From assembly GCF_027409185.1 (NCBI RefSeq), contig NC_084471.1, forward strand, positions 5,052,535-5,116,534: a stretch of DNA of 64,000 bases, written 5' to 3'. Positions 11,038 through 22,980 of the stretch are shown piece by piece. The translations under genes and the position numbers were made by a program. Positions within the stretch are counted from its first letter, which is position 1, and each line of letters opens with the position of its first letter. The notes beneath the pieces are model-generated. The model had not been told where the DNA came from. It made no database searches and saw only the letters and a list, made by a program, of their open reading frames with translations. Source of the stretch: Cynocephalus volans (taxonomy: Eukaryota > Chordata > Mammalia > Dermoptera > Cynocephalidae).

Positions 11038-11165
11038 ATAGAATGTAAGTTCCACAAAAACAGAATTCTTGTCTGCCTTCGTCATTGCTGTACCTCCATC
11101 ACCTAGAACAGTGTTGGGCTCAAAAGAGTAACTCAGTAAATATTAGCCAAATGAATAAAGAAATT
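11038..11165 (+). mobile_element. L2 3' end
   Basis: Good agreement with the L2 terminus: gaatgtaagttccacaaaaacagaattcttgtctgc...ctgtacctccatcacctagaacagtgttgggctc...agtaaatattagccaaatgaataaag, including the TGAATAAA-like end. Confidence 0.8.
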
Positions 11166-11994
11166 GGGATTCGCTATCAGCTAGTAAAATGAATTATAAA
11201 GCAAATATTTTCAAGAAATTATGGGACCGTCACTGGAAAAGGTGGATCTATAAACAGAATAGAAAATCCAGAAAGATATGAAGATGTGGGGTACAAGTTT
11301 ATCTGAGTACATATTTTTTATAAGGGATCGAGAAACTGGCAACCATCCTAAAAAAAAAAAAAGGTATGAAATTAGATCCATGTCTCTCTTCTTGCACCAA
11401 AATAAGTTGGTAATGGATTAAGAATCTTAAGGTAAACAAACAAACAAAAAACATAAACATACTAGGAGAAAATACAGTTAAATATTTGCATAATTTTGAG
11501 GTGGAGAAATATCTTTCTAAGCAATGATACCTACATCAGGGGCCATAAAACAAATAACTGTACTTTATTATAGTATAAAATATATATATATGATTTTTAT
11601 TTTTTTTGCATGTGGATGGAAAAAATGGTATAAGCAGAGTCAAAAGGCAAACAACAAACTGGGGAAAATTATGTGCCAGACAAAATAGTTCTAACTTAAC
11701 ATACAAAAATTCCCTTGCAAATGAATAAGGCAAAAATATTTGCAAAGGATATGGGAAGAAAATTTACAAAAGAGAACATTTAAATTGCCAATATATCTGT
11801 GAAAAAAGTTCACTTTCAAAGGATGCAAATTAGGCTAAGATAAGATTTTCAGCCATTAGATTGGAAAGGCTTATAAAAAAAGATCACACACAAAATACTT
11901 ATAAAAGATTATAAGTACCAGTGAGGGTTCAGGGAATGAACATGCTGGTGAGATAGCAAATTGGGAAAATGTCCTTGAGGCAAAGTGGGCAACA
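11166..11994 (+). mobile_element. L1M fragment, distal ORF2 and 3' region
   Basis: AT-rich sequence with L1 ORF2-end landmarks in order: gaaattagatccatgtctctcttcttgcacc, aatggattaagaatcttaaggtaaa, actaggagaaaatacag, then ...caaaagagaacatttaaattgcc..., gatgcaaattaggctaag, and caccagtgagggttcagggaatg. The order is that of L1M elements. It has many stops, so it is a dead copy. An A-run sits at 11351-11362. Confidence 0.7.
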
Positions 11995-12330
11995 CTCATT
12001 CATTAAACAAATATTTATTGAGCTCCTCTGTGCACCAGGCATGTGGTAACAACATACAGCCCATCCCTGCTCTCATTTACCTTCCAGAGTAGTGGAGGAA
12101 ATAGACATTAAAGAAGAAAGTATACAAACAAGTTCATAATTACTGCACTTGTAAAAAGCACTTAAAAATGTGTTTAACGAGGGGTCCTAACCTGGTCAGG
12201 ATGATTGGGAAGACTTTCCTAAAGGGGTTATTCTTAAGCCAAGTCTAGCAGGATGAAGGGTTTGGAGAGGAGAATAGGGTTAAGGAAAACCATTCTGGGC
12301 AGAGGAAATGGCAATATGAAAGTTCTGCTG
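11995..12330 (-). mobile_element. L2 3' end (antisense)
   Basis: Starts cattcattaaacaaatatttattgagctcctctgtgcaccaggcatgtgg, then ...catccctgctctcatttaccttccagagtagtgg..., then ...gaagactttcctaaaggggttattcttaagcc... and ...ggaaaaccattctgggcagaggaaatggcaa. This is the antisense L2 terminus read for about 330 bp. Confidence 0.85.
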
Positions 12331-12429
12331 AACTCTAAAACTAAGTCTCCTACCCTCTGACACCTGTCATTACTGCCATGCTCTGGCCCCTCCTGGCCTT
12401 CCATGATTCAGCTCCTGATTCCAGAGCTA

Positions 12430-13500
12430 TTACAATGTTTTATCTACAATGCCTAGGTTTCAACCAAAAATTATTAGACAAAGAAAGAGAAAAGTATCTC
12501 ACAAAGAAAGTCAATAGATAAGAACTCTTACTGGGCTCACAATTTAGATTTAGCAGTCAAACTTCAAAGCAGCCATTGTAAATATATTCAAAGAATCAAA
12601 AAAAGAAATGCTCACAGGAAAATATATTCAAGGAATTAAAGGAAAACATGGTGTCAATGAGTGAACAGAGTATTCTCACAGACAAATGGAAATGATTAAT
12701 GGAAATTCTAGAGCTAAAAAGGACAATGATGAAATTTTAAAAATTTACTAGATGGGCTCCAATTCTGGAGATGGCAGAAGAAAGGATCAATAAACTTTAA
12801 GACAAATCAGAAGAAAGCACTTAACCCAAAGAAAAGAGAGAAATAAGACTGGAGAAAAAGGAAAAAAGGAGATTCTTTCAGAGACCTTTGGGATGATATT
12901 AAGTAGTCCATATACATGTAGTTGGAGTCTCAGAAGGAAAGGAGAGAAATGAAGGGGCAGAAAAAATTTGAGAAAATAATGGTTGAAAACTTCTCAATAT
13001 TAACAACAACAAAAAATTAACTTACAGATGCAAGAAGCTCAATAAACCCCAAGCAGGGTAAACACAAGTAAAAACACTCCTAGGTGAACCACAGTCAAAT
13101 TTCTGAGCCAAAGGAAAAGAGAAATCTTAAAAGGTTTGGAGAAAGAAAACAAAAATGACTCGTTGCACAAAGGAGAATTATTAACATCTTCTTATCAAGA
13201 AACAAGGACAAATCCAGAGGTTGCCTCGTTTTATCTAATTCGATGTCCAAGAATAGATATTAGCAGGGAAGGTAATTAATATTTAGTGATATATTAAATA
13301 GGAATACCCTAGAAGTGCTGGAAGATGTCATTCTTCAGATTGGAAGGGCTCATTGAATGCCAAGTAGGATAAATGAAAGAACAAAAATTAAGATCTCAAC
13401 CTTCTCTACACCAAGGTACACCAGAATGAATTTCAAAACATCCAGGAGAGAGAGGAAAAACTCCTAAAGCTACTAGTAAATAAAGGCAGGTCACTTATAG
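12430..13500 (+). mobile_element. L1M/HAL1-type ORF1-region remnant
   Basis: Long A-rich sequence with ORF1-region landmarks in order: caaagcagccattgtaaatatattcaaagaa, ggaaaacatggtgtcaatgag, ggaaattctagagctaaaaagg, ggcagaagaaaggatcaat, gagacctttgggatga, gagtctcagaaggaaagg, ggttgaaaacttctcaatatt, and caagaagctcaataaacccc. This is the coiled-coil/RNA-binding ORF1 section of an old L1 (or half-L1, HAL1) with frameshifts and stops throughout. Confidence 0.7.
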
Positions 13501-13539
13501 GAGAACAGTCATCAGATTCTCGTCAGGCAGGGATGGTAT

Positions 13540-14430
13540 TCCTGTTTATCAGCAACCACAACTTAGAGGATGTAATAAAACTTAAATGTCCCATGTACAG
13601 TAGTGCCAAAACATATAAGGAACTTGACACTAAATCTCTTTTTAAAAAAAATATGCACACACACACACAAAGATGGGTTCTGATGACAAGCCAATTATGG
13701 AATTTATATGGGAATGGAAATGTCCAAGAATAGCCAGGACTGTTTTGGAGCAAAAGAGCAAGATGGTGGGAACTTGCTCTACTAGATTATAAGATTTATA
13801 CAGTAATTAAAGCAGTAATTAGTGCAAATGTGTACAAATCACTGCAAGGGGAGGAACAGAGAGCACAGAATGGACTCTGCATATGTGTCGAGAGATCTCT
13901 CCCTTGCCCCGCACCTCCAAGACTCTCCCCTCATCAAGAGAAATCAGATTGTCTTTAAAAGGACTAGGATTGTCGAACAGTCAGTAATTATATTTTTGAC
14001 CAACAAAGTAGGCTTGTGATATTCAAAATCGATCGCCAGAAGGAGGCAGGACAGAGTTACTAGGGAAACAGTGGGATTACAAGGAAACTGGAGGCAGAAG
14101 CAGCAATCCAGCCCTAGCCAGACAACCTTGGGTGGGAGCTGGAGGGCAGGGGAGAGCATGACCTGAGAGCAGGGGGCTTGTGGAGGCCCGTCATGGCCAG
14201 GACCAGGTGGGGGGGAGTGGGTGGATCCTGGGAGACTCAAACGTGAAAAACGAGCCTTTAAAATGACTAGAAAAGAATTAAGAGAGTATTTCTATGTGGG
14301 TTGAGAAGATGTCTTCAACCAGACACAAAAAGCACCGGCCTTAGCTGAGAAGATTGATCGACACGAAGATCTCTTCGTGACAAAAGACAACACAGCGAAA
14401 AGATCAGTGATGTAAAGGAAAAAATGCCAT
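13540..14430 (+). mobile_element. L1M fragment, ORF2 3' part
   Basis: Contains aatttatatgggaatggaaatgtcc...aatagccaggactgttttgg..., gtgggaacttgctctactagattataagatttatacag, and taattaaagcagtaatt. These are L1 ORF2-end landmarks ('acaatagctaaaacaattttg ... ctacctgactttaagacttac'). It includes a (CA)n at about 13659-13674. It directly follows ORF1-like sequence, so about 3 kb of ORF2 is missing or the pieces are separate copies. Confidence 0.6.
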
Positions 14431-14439
14431 AGACTTGGA

Positions 14440-14955
14440 AATGGGTTTACTGGGGATCCCTTCGGTGGCCTGCTGGGTGGCATCCGTCTAGCAGACCCTC
14501 TGGGAACGGTCCGATTCTGTGGAATGCTGCTTCTTTGACTGCTGTGAGATTGACTGAGCTGTTTTACGGCTCTGTCAAAGTAGAAGTTAAGCTGTAGAAG
14601 ACTGAGTAGAAGGCAAATGATCGTGTCCGTAGCAATGCAAATGAATTCTGTCCCTGGAGACTGAATTGAACTCTGTCTTGTAGAAAAGACAGTCCCAACA
14701 GTATGCTCTATTGCCCTATAAGATATCAACCAGTTTTGTCCCTATTAGCAAATTTGTGTCAGCCTTCCTGATCGCCTACACATGTCTGTCCTTCAAATTC
14801 TCCTTCGAACTGGTTTTAACATCTTACTGGTTCCCTTACTAATTAATGAGTTAAATAAAATTTTAGGTATGTTCATTTTCTATTTGAATGAGAATCATGA
14901 TTTTACCTCTAAAAATTATTGTCTATGGGAACCGGAATTCATAATATACAAGCAC
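14440..14955. other. Unassigned insert between two L1 fragments
   Basis: About 500 bp of balanced composition lies between L1 text ending near 14430 and L1 text resuming near 14955. It includes an octamer-like ATGCAAAT at 14635-14642. I recognise no repeat family and no convincing gene; the 145-codon - frame at 14292-14729 has no recognisable domain. It may be another old LTR or a unique segment. Confidence 0.4.
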
Positions 14956-15095
14956 AAAATGAGCTCCCATACATAAAAAAAGAAAAAGACAAAAATCCAA
15001 TTAAACATGAGCAAAACTTTTAAATAGAGAAGAAACAAACTCATTGGTAATCAGAGAAAGTAAATTTAAAACCACCTATCATTTTTCACTCTCAG
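14955..15095 (+). mobile_element. L1M fragment
   Basis: The phrase agaaaaagacaaaaatccaattaaacatgagcaaaac...aaactcattggtaatcagagaaagtaaatttaaaaccacc mirrors L1 ORF2-end text ('aaagacaa...ccaatt...atgagcaaa ... ttagtcatcagggaaatgcaaattaaaacc'). Confidence 0.7.
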
Positions 15096-15099
15096 CAGG

Positions 15100-18000
15100 T
15101 TTCGCTGGCCTGAAATTGTGGTCATTGCTGAGGTGGGGCCTGGGACTGGGAACGGGGGGGCGGGGCTGGGTGGCAGGGAGGGGGACCGTCTGTAGGAGAC
15201 ATTGGCAGTGGCTCAGGTGAGGGGTGACAGAGGTTCAGATCTGGGTGGCAGCAGAGATAATGCACTGAGGAGTCCAGATGACCTGGGCTGTCTGGGGGGA
15301 CTGGGAGTGATACCCCAGCGCTGACATCTGCCTTCGCCCTTGGGACTCTAGAAGTTCAGTGTCCTCATGCCAGGGAGTGAGTCAGAGGACAGAAGTCACG
15401 AGGGCGGCTCCTGGCCCAGCTGTAAGAAGCCCTCGTGGTGGGGGTGGACATCCAGGAGGCGTTCTCCATCCTAGCAGGATGCCAGGATTCCCACCCCACG
15501 AGTGGCCACATGCCCGAGGGAGCCGGCCGGGTGCACACGGTGCCCCACGGCCCGGGCCTCCTGCGGCTCACTCGGTCCCCTTCCAGCCCAGCCCTCTTCT
15601 CTCAGAGCTGACCTCACAGAAACATCAGAGGGGCCTCGGCCAGACTGAAGATGTGGACGTGGGAGCCCCCCTGTGTGCTGTGGTCTTTGGGTTCTGGGAG
15701 GGTTGAGGTCGATGAGGAGACAGCAGGACAAGGACAGTGGCCCGGATGCAACAGAAGACAGGGTGGGCAGGGAGGCCACCAGCCACGGCACAGAGATGGA
15801 GTGGGAGGTGGCCCTCAGCTCTGGCGAGGTAAAGGTCATCTTCGACCTTGTGAGAGCCATCTCAGTGGAGCCAGGCTGAGGCGGGCTGGGAAGCATGTCG
15901 GGGGACGGGCTGCGCAGATCCTGCCTTGAGAAGTTTGGCAGGAAGGGAGGGAAGGTGGCAGCAGAGATAGAAGGAGCTTCCCAGGAAGGCGAGGCACGGG
16001 CGGGGGGGGGCGGGTGAGCAGCTGGGCAGGAGGAAGGGAGGGTGTGAGCCCGAGGCACAGCGGGTGTTGGTGGCACGAAGGTGAAGGGTGCCACCGAGAA
16101 GCAGGCGGGCGAGGCAGAGACTTGCCCGAGGTCGAGGGACGCCTTTTATCCTCCCTGCTCACTGCCACCTGGGACGATGACTTATCCGCCTGGCAACCTG
16201 ACGGGCCACGGCAGCTCTGTGGGCAGGTGGCTTGGAGGACGTCTGAGTTGTGGAGACAAGTTCCAGCGCAGAGCTCCGCCGAGCAGCGGTGAGGCCTGCA
16301 GGTCCCAACCGGGCCACCAGGACACAGCCGGGGCTGACTCAGGCCCTGACTCATCAGGGGCCGCCCCTTCATCGGAAGATGAAGGGGTCCTATGGGGCCA
16401 AACCGAGCCATTCTGGTTTGCCCCTGAGCGTCCTTTCTTGGGAATGTTCCAGAATGGCTCTTCCTCCTTACTGGGGGGCGGCTTTTTACCTCCTCCCAGA
16501 CTTCAAAGACATTTTCTGCACTGGTCCCATGGCCTCTGAGCTCAGTGTTCACTCCTCAGGGGCTCTAAAGGACAGTTTTCAGGAAGGCCTCGATGCCTTG
16601 AGTGGGACAAAAATCCTCCACCGTCTTCAATGTAGTAAAGCTGCTCACGGACACCCAGTGTCATGCCTGCACTCATGCGTTCACGCGTGCGTTCGATCAT
16701 TCGCTCCATGTGTCCACGGAGGGCTGTGCGGGGCCCTGGGACGCGGCAGTAGAGGAGACAGACACAGCCCTGCCCTGAGCCCACGGGAGTTATGCTGCCA
16801 GCCCCCCGGATGGCAGTAACCAGCTGTGAACCCTGAGTCGGGGCTGAGGGCGGGGGAGGCCTCCCGAGCCTTAGCTGAAACCTAAGGGGTGACTCAGGGA
16901 AGAGTTTAGGTGGTGACAGTGGAGCTGGATGGAACTGTCAAGGGCTACAGGCCGTGCGGGCAGCAGGAGCCGGGCGGGAGTGGAGGTGGCCAGCAGGCAG
17001 GACTGTGTTTGGTCACTCTGGCTGCACAGTGGAGGATGCGGGTGACACGGGTGCAGGAAGCCTCTTGGGGGCTGTGGAGGCAGCACGGGGCATGGCCCCA
17101 GGTGGGGGTGAGGGCAAAGAGATGGGACCCAGATGGCACCGTGGAAGGTGCGGCTCACCCAGACCTCCAGCAGGAGGTGGAGGACACCAGGGAGGGTGGT
17201 GGGTGCAGCTGTAGGAGGCTGGATGTGGGCCCAGCAGGACACCTGGGGGGCAGTCGGACCACAGGGAGCCTCCCCTTCCCCCACTGTAAGACCCAGACCA
17301 TTCTGCCAGCTCGGGCCAGCTCTGGTGGCCCTTTTCCTCCAGATCTGCTGCAGGGCTAGGCCTGCCTGTGCGCACCCCTCTGCCTCTGCCCACTCCCGCG
17401 TCCGTCCCCTCCTGTCCACGCTGTGGACCTCAGGGCGTCCCTAACTGACCTCTTGCCTCCCCAAGTCTGCCTCGGAGCTGGTTCCCCCTGGGGGAGCTCC
17501 AGGTTGTGGGCTGAGACCCCAGGCCAGCTCCCCTCCAGCCCCAAGTGGGGAAAGTGCAGGACGACGGGTGCTGGGAACTCCACTACCTGGAGCACAGGCA
17601 GGGGGGCAGGGGGCATTTCTGCGGGGCCTGAGAGCCACTATTTGGGCAGCGCCCCTTGCCCTGGACCCCCTTCCCTATCAGCACAGCCTCTCTGGGTTAT
17701 GCCCTTTGGATCCCTCTGGCCTCTGCCCCTCTGAGGTTCAGGTGATGTGGGTCATGCCTCCTGTGTCCCTGAGCTCCAGGAAGGCAGACACTGCTGTGAC
17801 TGGCATGTGGTAGAGACCTCTCTGTGAGCTCCTGTCTTGCTCTGGGTCTCTCCAGGAGCCATCCCTGAAGAAGTTCCCTGTGAGCACCCCTCACGTGGTA
17901 GGGGTCCCAGGGGGCAGGAGCAGGGAGTGGGGATGTGGTGGGGAGGACGCAGCCAGCACAGGGTATTCATGAAGCAAGCCGCTCCCTGAGCAGCTGGGGC

Positions 18001-19045
18001 TCAGTCCCACTGGGATGCGCTGGGCGGCGGGAGGAGCTGCAGGGCTTTTGTGCACAGGCACTGTGGCACTTTGGGTTTGCCTGGCTCTGGGCCAGAGACG
18101 GTGTCTGTCCACGGTGGCAGCAGAAATACACTTCACACATGGGCCCGTGACTGGTCACCCTGTGGGGGTGCCCCTTGGGAGGGTGGGTTGCACTCTGGTA
18201 TGCTGCCGCTGACACCCCAGAGATGGAGAGAGCGCCTCTTCTTTATCCAGCCAGTGTCAGCTGCCTCCAGTCTCCTGCGAGGCTGGCGAGTGACTGTGCA
18301 CCCGGGGCAGGGCGGGGAGTGCCTGCCAGGCCCTCCTTGCCCCTTCCCTCCCCCTCTCGCCGCCTGCCCCAGCTTGTTCCCCAGGGCCCGAGGGACAGGC
18401 TGCGGGGCCTGGCAGCTCAGCCCCAACTGGCCCAGTCTAAACTGATGTTCCGCCAGGGAGGCCCAGTTGGCTGCCATCAGCACCTAAACAGCCCGGCCTT
18501 TGTGCGGGGCGGTCACAGGCACTGTTTGCTCAGTGCCCAGCCTGTTTTTCCCAGGCCAGCCTAGGCAGACAGAGGCACCGGAGCCATGGAAACGACGCAG
18601 ACCACCTGTCCCAACCCAGCCCTGCTTTCCGCACAGTTGCTTTCAAAGTCTCTGCAGACCTCCTGGTGTGCTGGCCCTGCCCCAGCTGGGCCCTGGGCAG
18701 AACAGGACTTGCTGCCCCTGCCCCTGCCCCTGCCCTCCCTGGGACCTCAGCTGGGCCAGGAGACTCCCCCACATGCCCCCAGCACTCAGCAGTGCAGGCT
18801 CTGTGGACCATGGGGACTGAGGGCTCCCTCCCTCTTCCAGCCACTCTCCTGTGGGGCCCAGGTGGGAGGCCAGCTCCGGGAAACACTCTCTGGTCAGAGC
18901 TGCCCCAGTATGAAATGGCCTATTTTGAAAGGTGGTGAGCTCCCCGTCGTGTGAGGCATGCGAGGGTAGACTCCTGGGTCTGCCATAAGGGAGTCCTTAT
19001 TGTGCGTGGCGAGGGGACTGCTTGACTGAGTGGTGGCTACGTGAA
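15100..19045. other. GC-rich intergenic stretch with no recognised gene
   Basis: A sharp rise in GC marks the left edge near 15.1 kb. I see G-runs (about 15154-15185 and 16000-16015), a (CCCCTG)n patch near 18711-18735 and a moderate rise in CpG around 15.5 kb and 16.6-16.8 kb. No repeat of note and no plausible exon chain is visible. Long frames here (for example 15836-16552 on - and 16250-16819 on +) lack any domain and overlap each other on both strands. Confidence 0.5.
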
Positions 19046-19054
19046 GAGTTCTTG

Positions 19055-19340
19055 CTTTTGTTCATTCATTCATTTCATTATTGACTCACTCATTGATTTG
19101 TTCAGAAAACACCAGTGACATCCATCCTTCGGGCTAGGCCAGGTGCCAGGTGCTGAGCACATATTATGGTGAGATCACAGTCATGATCCCTGTCTTTGTG
19201 GCATGGGGTCACGTGGATAAAATGACGTGGGGAGACATGCGTGAGAGTGAACAACTGCCTCCAGTACAGGAGACAGGAGCCAAGAAGGACTGCTGAGATT
19301 ATGGGTCCAGTGCCCTGTCCTATATGGGTAGGAAAACTGA
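19055..19340 (-). mobile_element. L2 3' end (antisense)
   Basis: Begins with ttcattcattcatttcattattgactcactcatt (the terminal L2 TGAA repeat in antisense), then ...ggctaggccaggtgccaggtgctgagcac... and ...atgatccctgtctttgtggc. The order matches an antisense L2 terminus. Confidence 0.75.
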
Positions 19341-19507
19341 GGCACAGAGGGACAGACATGCCACATAGAGCCTGGACGACTCCCCAGAGTTTCTGGGTCT
19401 GTAATTATCCAAGCTGCAGGCCCACAGGAGTTCTGAGGAGAAGAGACCTCTTCCAGGGTTGGGGAGACTCGAACGGCTCCACGAATGAGGCTCAGTGAGG
19501 CAGGACA

Positions 19508-19615
19508 TTATTCATTCATTCAGTGGACATTCCCCAAGCCCTGGTTACATGTCAGGCTGGTCTGGGAATGCAGAGAGCATCTGGGGAGAGTCTGTTCTTA
19601 GGACAATGCTGCTTC
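19508..19615 (-). mobile_element. L2 3' end fragment (antisense)
   Basis: attattcattcattcagtggacattccccaagccctggttacatgtcaggctgg matches 'attcattcaacaaatatttattgagcacctactatgtgccaggc'. Confidence 0.7.
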
Positions 19616-19671
19616 AGGGCACTGTGCAGCTGGCTTTAAGTATTAAGATGTTCTGAGCTTCTCACCTGTTC

Positions 19672-20190
19672 TAGCTAGCTAGTGCTGTGTAACAAACCAC
19701 CCTGAAAGAGTGACATGAAACTACAGCCATTTTATTATATTCACGAATTCCGTAGGTCAAGTATCCTGAAAGGGACAGTGGGCACAACTCTTTGCTCTGT
19801 GTTGTCTGGCACCTCACCTGGGGCAGCTCAAGTGGCTGGGGGCTGGGACACCTGAGGTGGACCTGCTTCTAGGGTGGCTTCTTCATTCACGTGGCTGGGG
19901 CTGGGCTTTGGGATGAGTAGGAGGCTGGAACTGTCCACCAGTGAATCTCCATGTGGCCTCGTGTGCAGCTCGGGCTTCCTCACAGCAGGGAGGCCTCAGG
20001 GTAGCTGAACCACCTTCTCACATGGCGACTCAGGACTCCAAGAGAGACGCTGCCTGGCCTTTCATCAGTCAGCCTTGGGAGTCACGCAGCAGCACTGCTG
20101 CCACGCTCTGCTGGCTGAAGCCGTCACAAGCCTGCCCAGACTCAGCAGTGAGGCTGCAGAGCCCACCCCTCAGTGGCGGGGCTTTGTAGC
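19672..20190 (-). mobile_element. MLT1-type MaLR LTR fragment (antisense)
   Basis: Starts agctagctagtgctgtgtaacaaaccaccctgaaa..., then ...ccattttattatattcacgaattccgtaggtcaagtatcctg... and ...catggcgactcaggactcc.... This is the antisense MLT1 text 'tagctattgctgcgtaacaaattaccccaaaacttagtggcttaaaacaac ... tttattatctcacagtttctgtgggtcaggaatcc'. The distal part is diverged and I cannot place its end exactly. Confidence 0.65.
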
Positions 20191-20379
20191 CATATTTAAA
20201 ACTGCTGTGTCAGCCTCCAATTTCCTCCTGTCCTCTTTGAAAATTCTACCATCTGCCAAGGTTGGGCTTAAGTCCCAAGCCAAAAAAACTTGCTGCTAAT
20301 TCCTGTCCCCTGTACCACCTCCTGCCCACTGGTGCATCCTTGGGTATGATTTCTCTGATAATAACAGGGACAGCCGTGA

Positions 20380-20560
20380 GTGTGATGTCCCCCACTTTGG
20401 AACCATGCTCACGAGTTCACAAGATGCATCCTCTTCTTTGGTTCTCAGAGCAACCCTGTGAGGCATTTCAGAACCCTTGCCTGGAGTTTGGCAGGGTGAG
20501 TAGTTCTACAGATGGACAGGCTTTTGGAACAGGTGTGGTGAGCTTGGGTGGGGCTGGAGG
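20380..20560 (-). mobile_element. Possible MIR fragment (antisense)
   Basis: gttctcagagcaaccctgtgaggcatttcagaaccc...gagtagttctacagatggacaggctt resembles antisense MIR ('tcctcacaacaaccctatgaggtaggt ... ttttacagatgaggaaac'). It is weak. Confidence 0.45.
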
Positions 20561-20739
20561 ATAGTGTTTCACTGACCCTGGGGCAAGGGGTTTTTCAGCA
20601 GGGAAGTGCACCAAACAGACCCATGTTTTAGGAGGACCTCTCTGGCCCAGACATCGTGAAGACTGGAACCTAGTCAGGGAGGAGCTGGCGCTGGCGCTCA
20701 CCTTGGGCCCCCACAGCGCCTGTCTGCCTGTGCCTCCTA

Positions 20740-20880
20740 CATGGTTTCACGAGCCCTGTCAACCATTCTCTGGGGTGGGCAGGTGGGCATTGTTAGCCCC
20801 ATTTTACAGACAAGAAAACTGAGGCTCCAAGAAGTTTTTCTGGACTCCAAACTGGGCAGGAGGACTGGGACCAGGGTTGG
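20740..20880 (-). mobile_element. MIR fragment (antisense)
   Basis: ggcattgttagccccattttacagacaagaaaactgaggctccaagaag is the antisense MIR core, with ...ggactgggaccagggttggga beyond it. Confidence 0.8.
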
Positions 20881-20889
20881 GAGCTCCCT

Positions 20890-22925
20890 GTGTGTCTCTC
20901 ACAGGGCAGGAAGCTCGTCCTCTCACCCCGGCTTCCTCTGCTGTACCCCACCCCTCTCAGCCCTGACCATATGGCCCTGACAGGCCCATTCAGGGCTGGC
21001 TGGGCAGCTGGGCCCCTGGTTTGCATCACTGGGCAGCAGGGAGTATGACCATGTGCTCACTAAGATCCAGTGCTCCTGTGGCTATAGGAGGGGAAGGACC
21101 GAAGCTGGGGGAAGGGGCTGGACTGAGGGGAAACTGAGGCCCAAGACTGAGGGATCAGGCTTGGCCTCTGCCGTTCGCTTGCACCTGGCTTCCCCTGTGT
21201 CTGGCCATTTGGTTCCGGCTCTTGTAATAAATCCTCTGTCCACCTGGTAGCCAGCCGACCACGGGCAGTGCCATGCTGCCTGGCTGCTCCAGCCCAGCCC
21301 GGTCACCCGAAACGCTGACAAAAGCCAGCTGCCCTCCCAGCGGTCGCTCGGCAGGCAGACACCCGGAGGCGTGACGCCTGCCCTCGTCTGGCACCGGTGG
21401 CTGCCAGGAGGGCCCTGGGACGGCTCCTCTCTGCTCCCTCTCCAGGGGCTCTGCAGCTCCTTTCCAGAATGGCTTCCCGATGAGGTAATGCGGCTCGGAG
21501 CGCGGTTGGAGGCCACAGGGAAGCGCTGCTGGCCAGGCCCCAGCTCTGCTGGAAAGCGGCCGCCCGCGGCCTGCTGGCGCTGCCCGCCCTGATGCTCCCA
21601 GATGGGGGCTGAGCCGGCCAAGGGGGCGCGGGACAGGACTCGGGCAGGTCCGGGGGACCCCAGACCTTTACCCATCTCCAGCCTCGAACTGGCAGGAACA
21701 CTGATCCTTGGAAACTCCCACCCTGCGAACACGTCACCCCCATGCACACGTGGGGAAACAGAGGCCCAGAGTCATAGCAGGAATTGGTGTCCTGTGGCTC
21801 CCTGCACCCCGGGGGCGAAGCAGGCCTCCTGGGGTGCACACCAGGTCTGGGAACAGTACATGCTTGCTCTGACCTGCCAAGCTGCATTTTCCTGGAACAT
21901 GAGTCTTTTCCGGCCATAGAATAGTGAACTCTGAGGCCACCCACCCTCCTCTGCTGGAGCCAGGAGGAAAGGCCGAGCTGGGGAGTGAGGCTGTCCACCC
22001 TGGCGTCCCTCTCAGAGCCCTCTGGGCCCCATGAGAAGCCGGCACCCCCATTCCCTGTACCCTGCCAAGCTCCTCTGCAGGTGGGACCTGCTTGGGAGAA
22101 GCTGGTGAGAGACGGGAACTGAGCAGGGAACTGTCATGTGGGGTGACTCTCTTCCCTCACCCACACGTTCCCTGCTCCCTGCCAGGCTCTGCACCCAGTG
22201 GCCCTGGGGCCACAGGGACCAGTGTGACCCAGCAGCCCCCGGACCTCCCAGGTGGAGGCAAGGACACTAAGAACTGGAAGCTGTCCTTGAATGGCAGCCC
22301 CATGAGGCTGGTGGCAATGACCCCGGCACCTGGAGCTGGGCCCAGAGAGGCCTTAGGGGACACTACTAGGGGCCCTGGGGGCTGGAGGAGGGTTGCCTCC
22401 CTCAGGAGTGGGCCAAGGAGAGGACCCAGGAGGACCCCTGCTCTTGGTGGGACTGGGGCACATGCTGGGCCTGTGGCCTGTGGCACTGGCCAGTGGTGTC
22501 CTAAGGGAGCAGGGCAGGCCTCCATGTCTGCAGGCCCAGCTGATCCCTTCACGGACTCAAATTTATTGTGCAATGTTGACCAACCCCCTGCTCTGGCTGG
22601 ACCTCAATATCATCCGTAGACAGGAGACAGGGCAGGAGAGGGCCTCAGCTGGACGCCAGAGCCCCCCAGGTCTGGCGGCACAGGCCTGTAGCTGTGAGGC
22701 GCAGCCTCTCTGGGCCCCTGCATTGAATTTCTGCATTGGAGGATATGCCTGGAGCCCTTGCTCCCTACACGCACAGATGAGGGCCGGGAGGCAGTGCAGA
22801 GCCAGGATCCCAGACTCTGCTGCTGCCCCCAAGTGACCCTGCTGGCCTCCTCATCCCCCTCCTCCTTTCTCTGCACAGAGCACAGGGAGAGCCAGCCTCT
22901 GGCTCCTGGGGGTGGACCTGCTCGC
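20890..22925. other. GC-rich intergenic stretch, no gene seen
   Basis: Contains a small antisense MIR core near 21740-21790 (ggggaaacagaggcccagagtcatag) and a minor CpG cluster at about 21480-21640 (gcggctcggagcgcgg, gcggccgcccgcgg). Frames up to 231 codons on - (21303-21998) overlap others and show no domain, so they are not called. Confidence 0.45.
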
Positions 22926-22927
22926 CT

Positions 22928-22944
22928 CTGCTGCCCCCTGGTGG
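22928..22944 (-). promoter_or_regulatory. Candidate CTCF motif
   Basis: On the - strand the sequence reads CCACCAGGGGGCAGCAG, a close match to the core CTCF consensus. It lies just before a minisatellite. Occupancy is unknown. Confidence 0.6.
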
Positions 22945-22980
22945 CCTCAGTGACACACAGTGCCCCAGTCCAGAGCTCCT

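Noticed and set aside
13944..14729. Frames of 98-145 codons in the L1-rich block
   Set aside because: They are fragments of mobile elements or unassigned insert with no recognisable domain.
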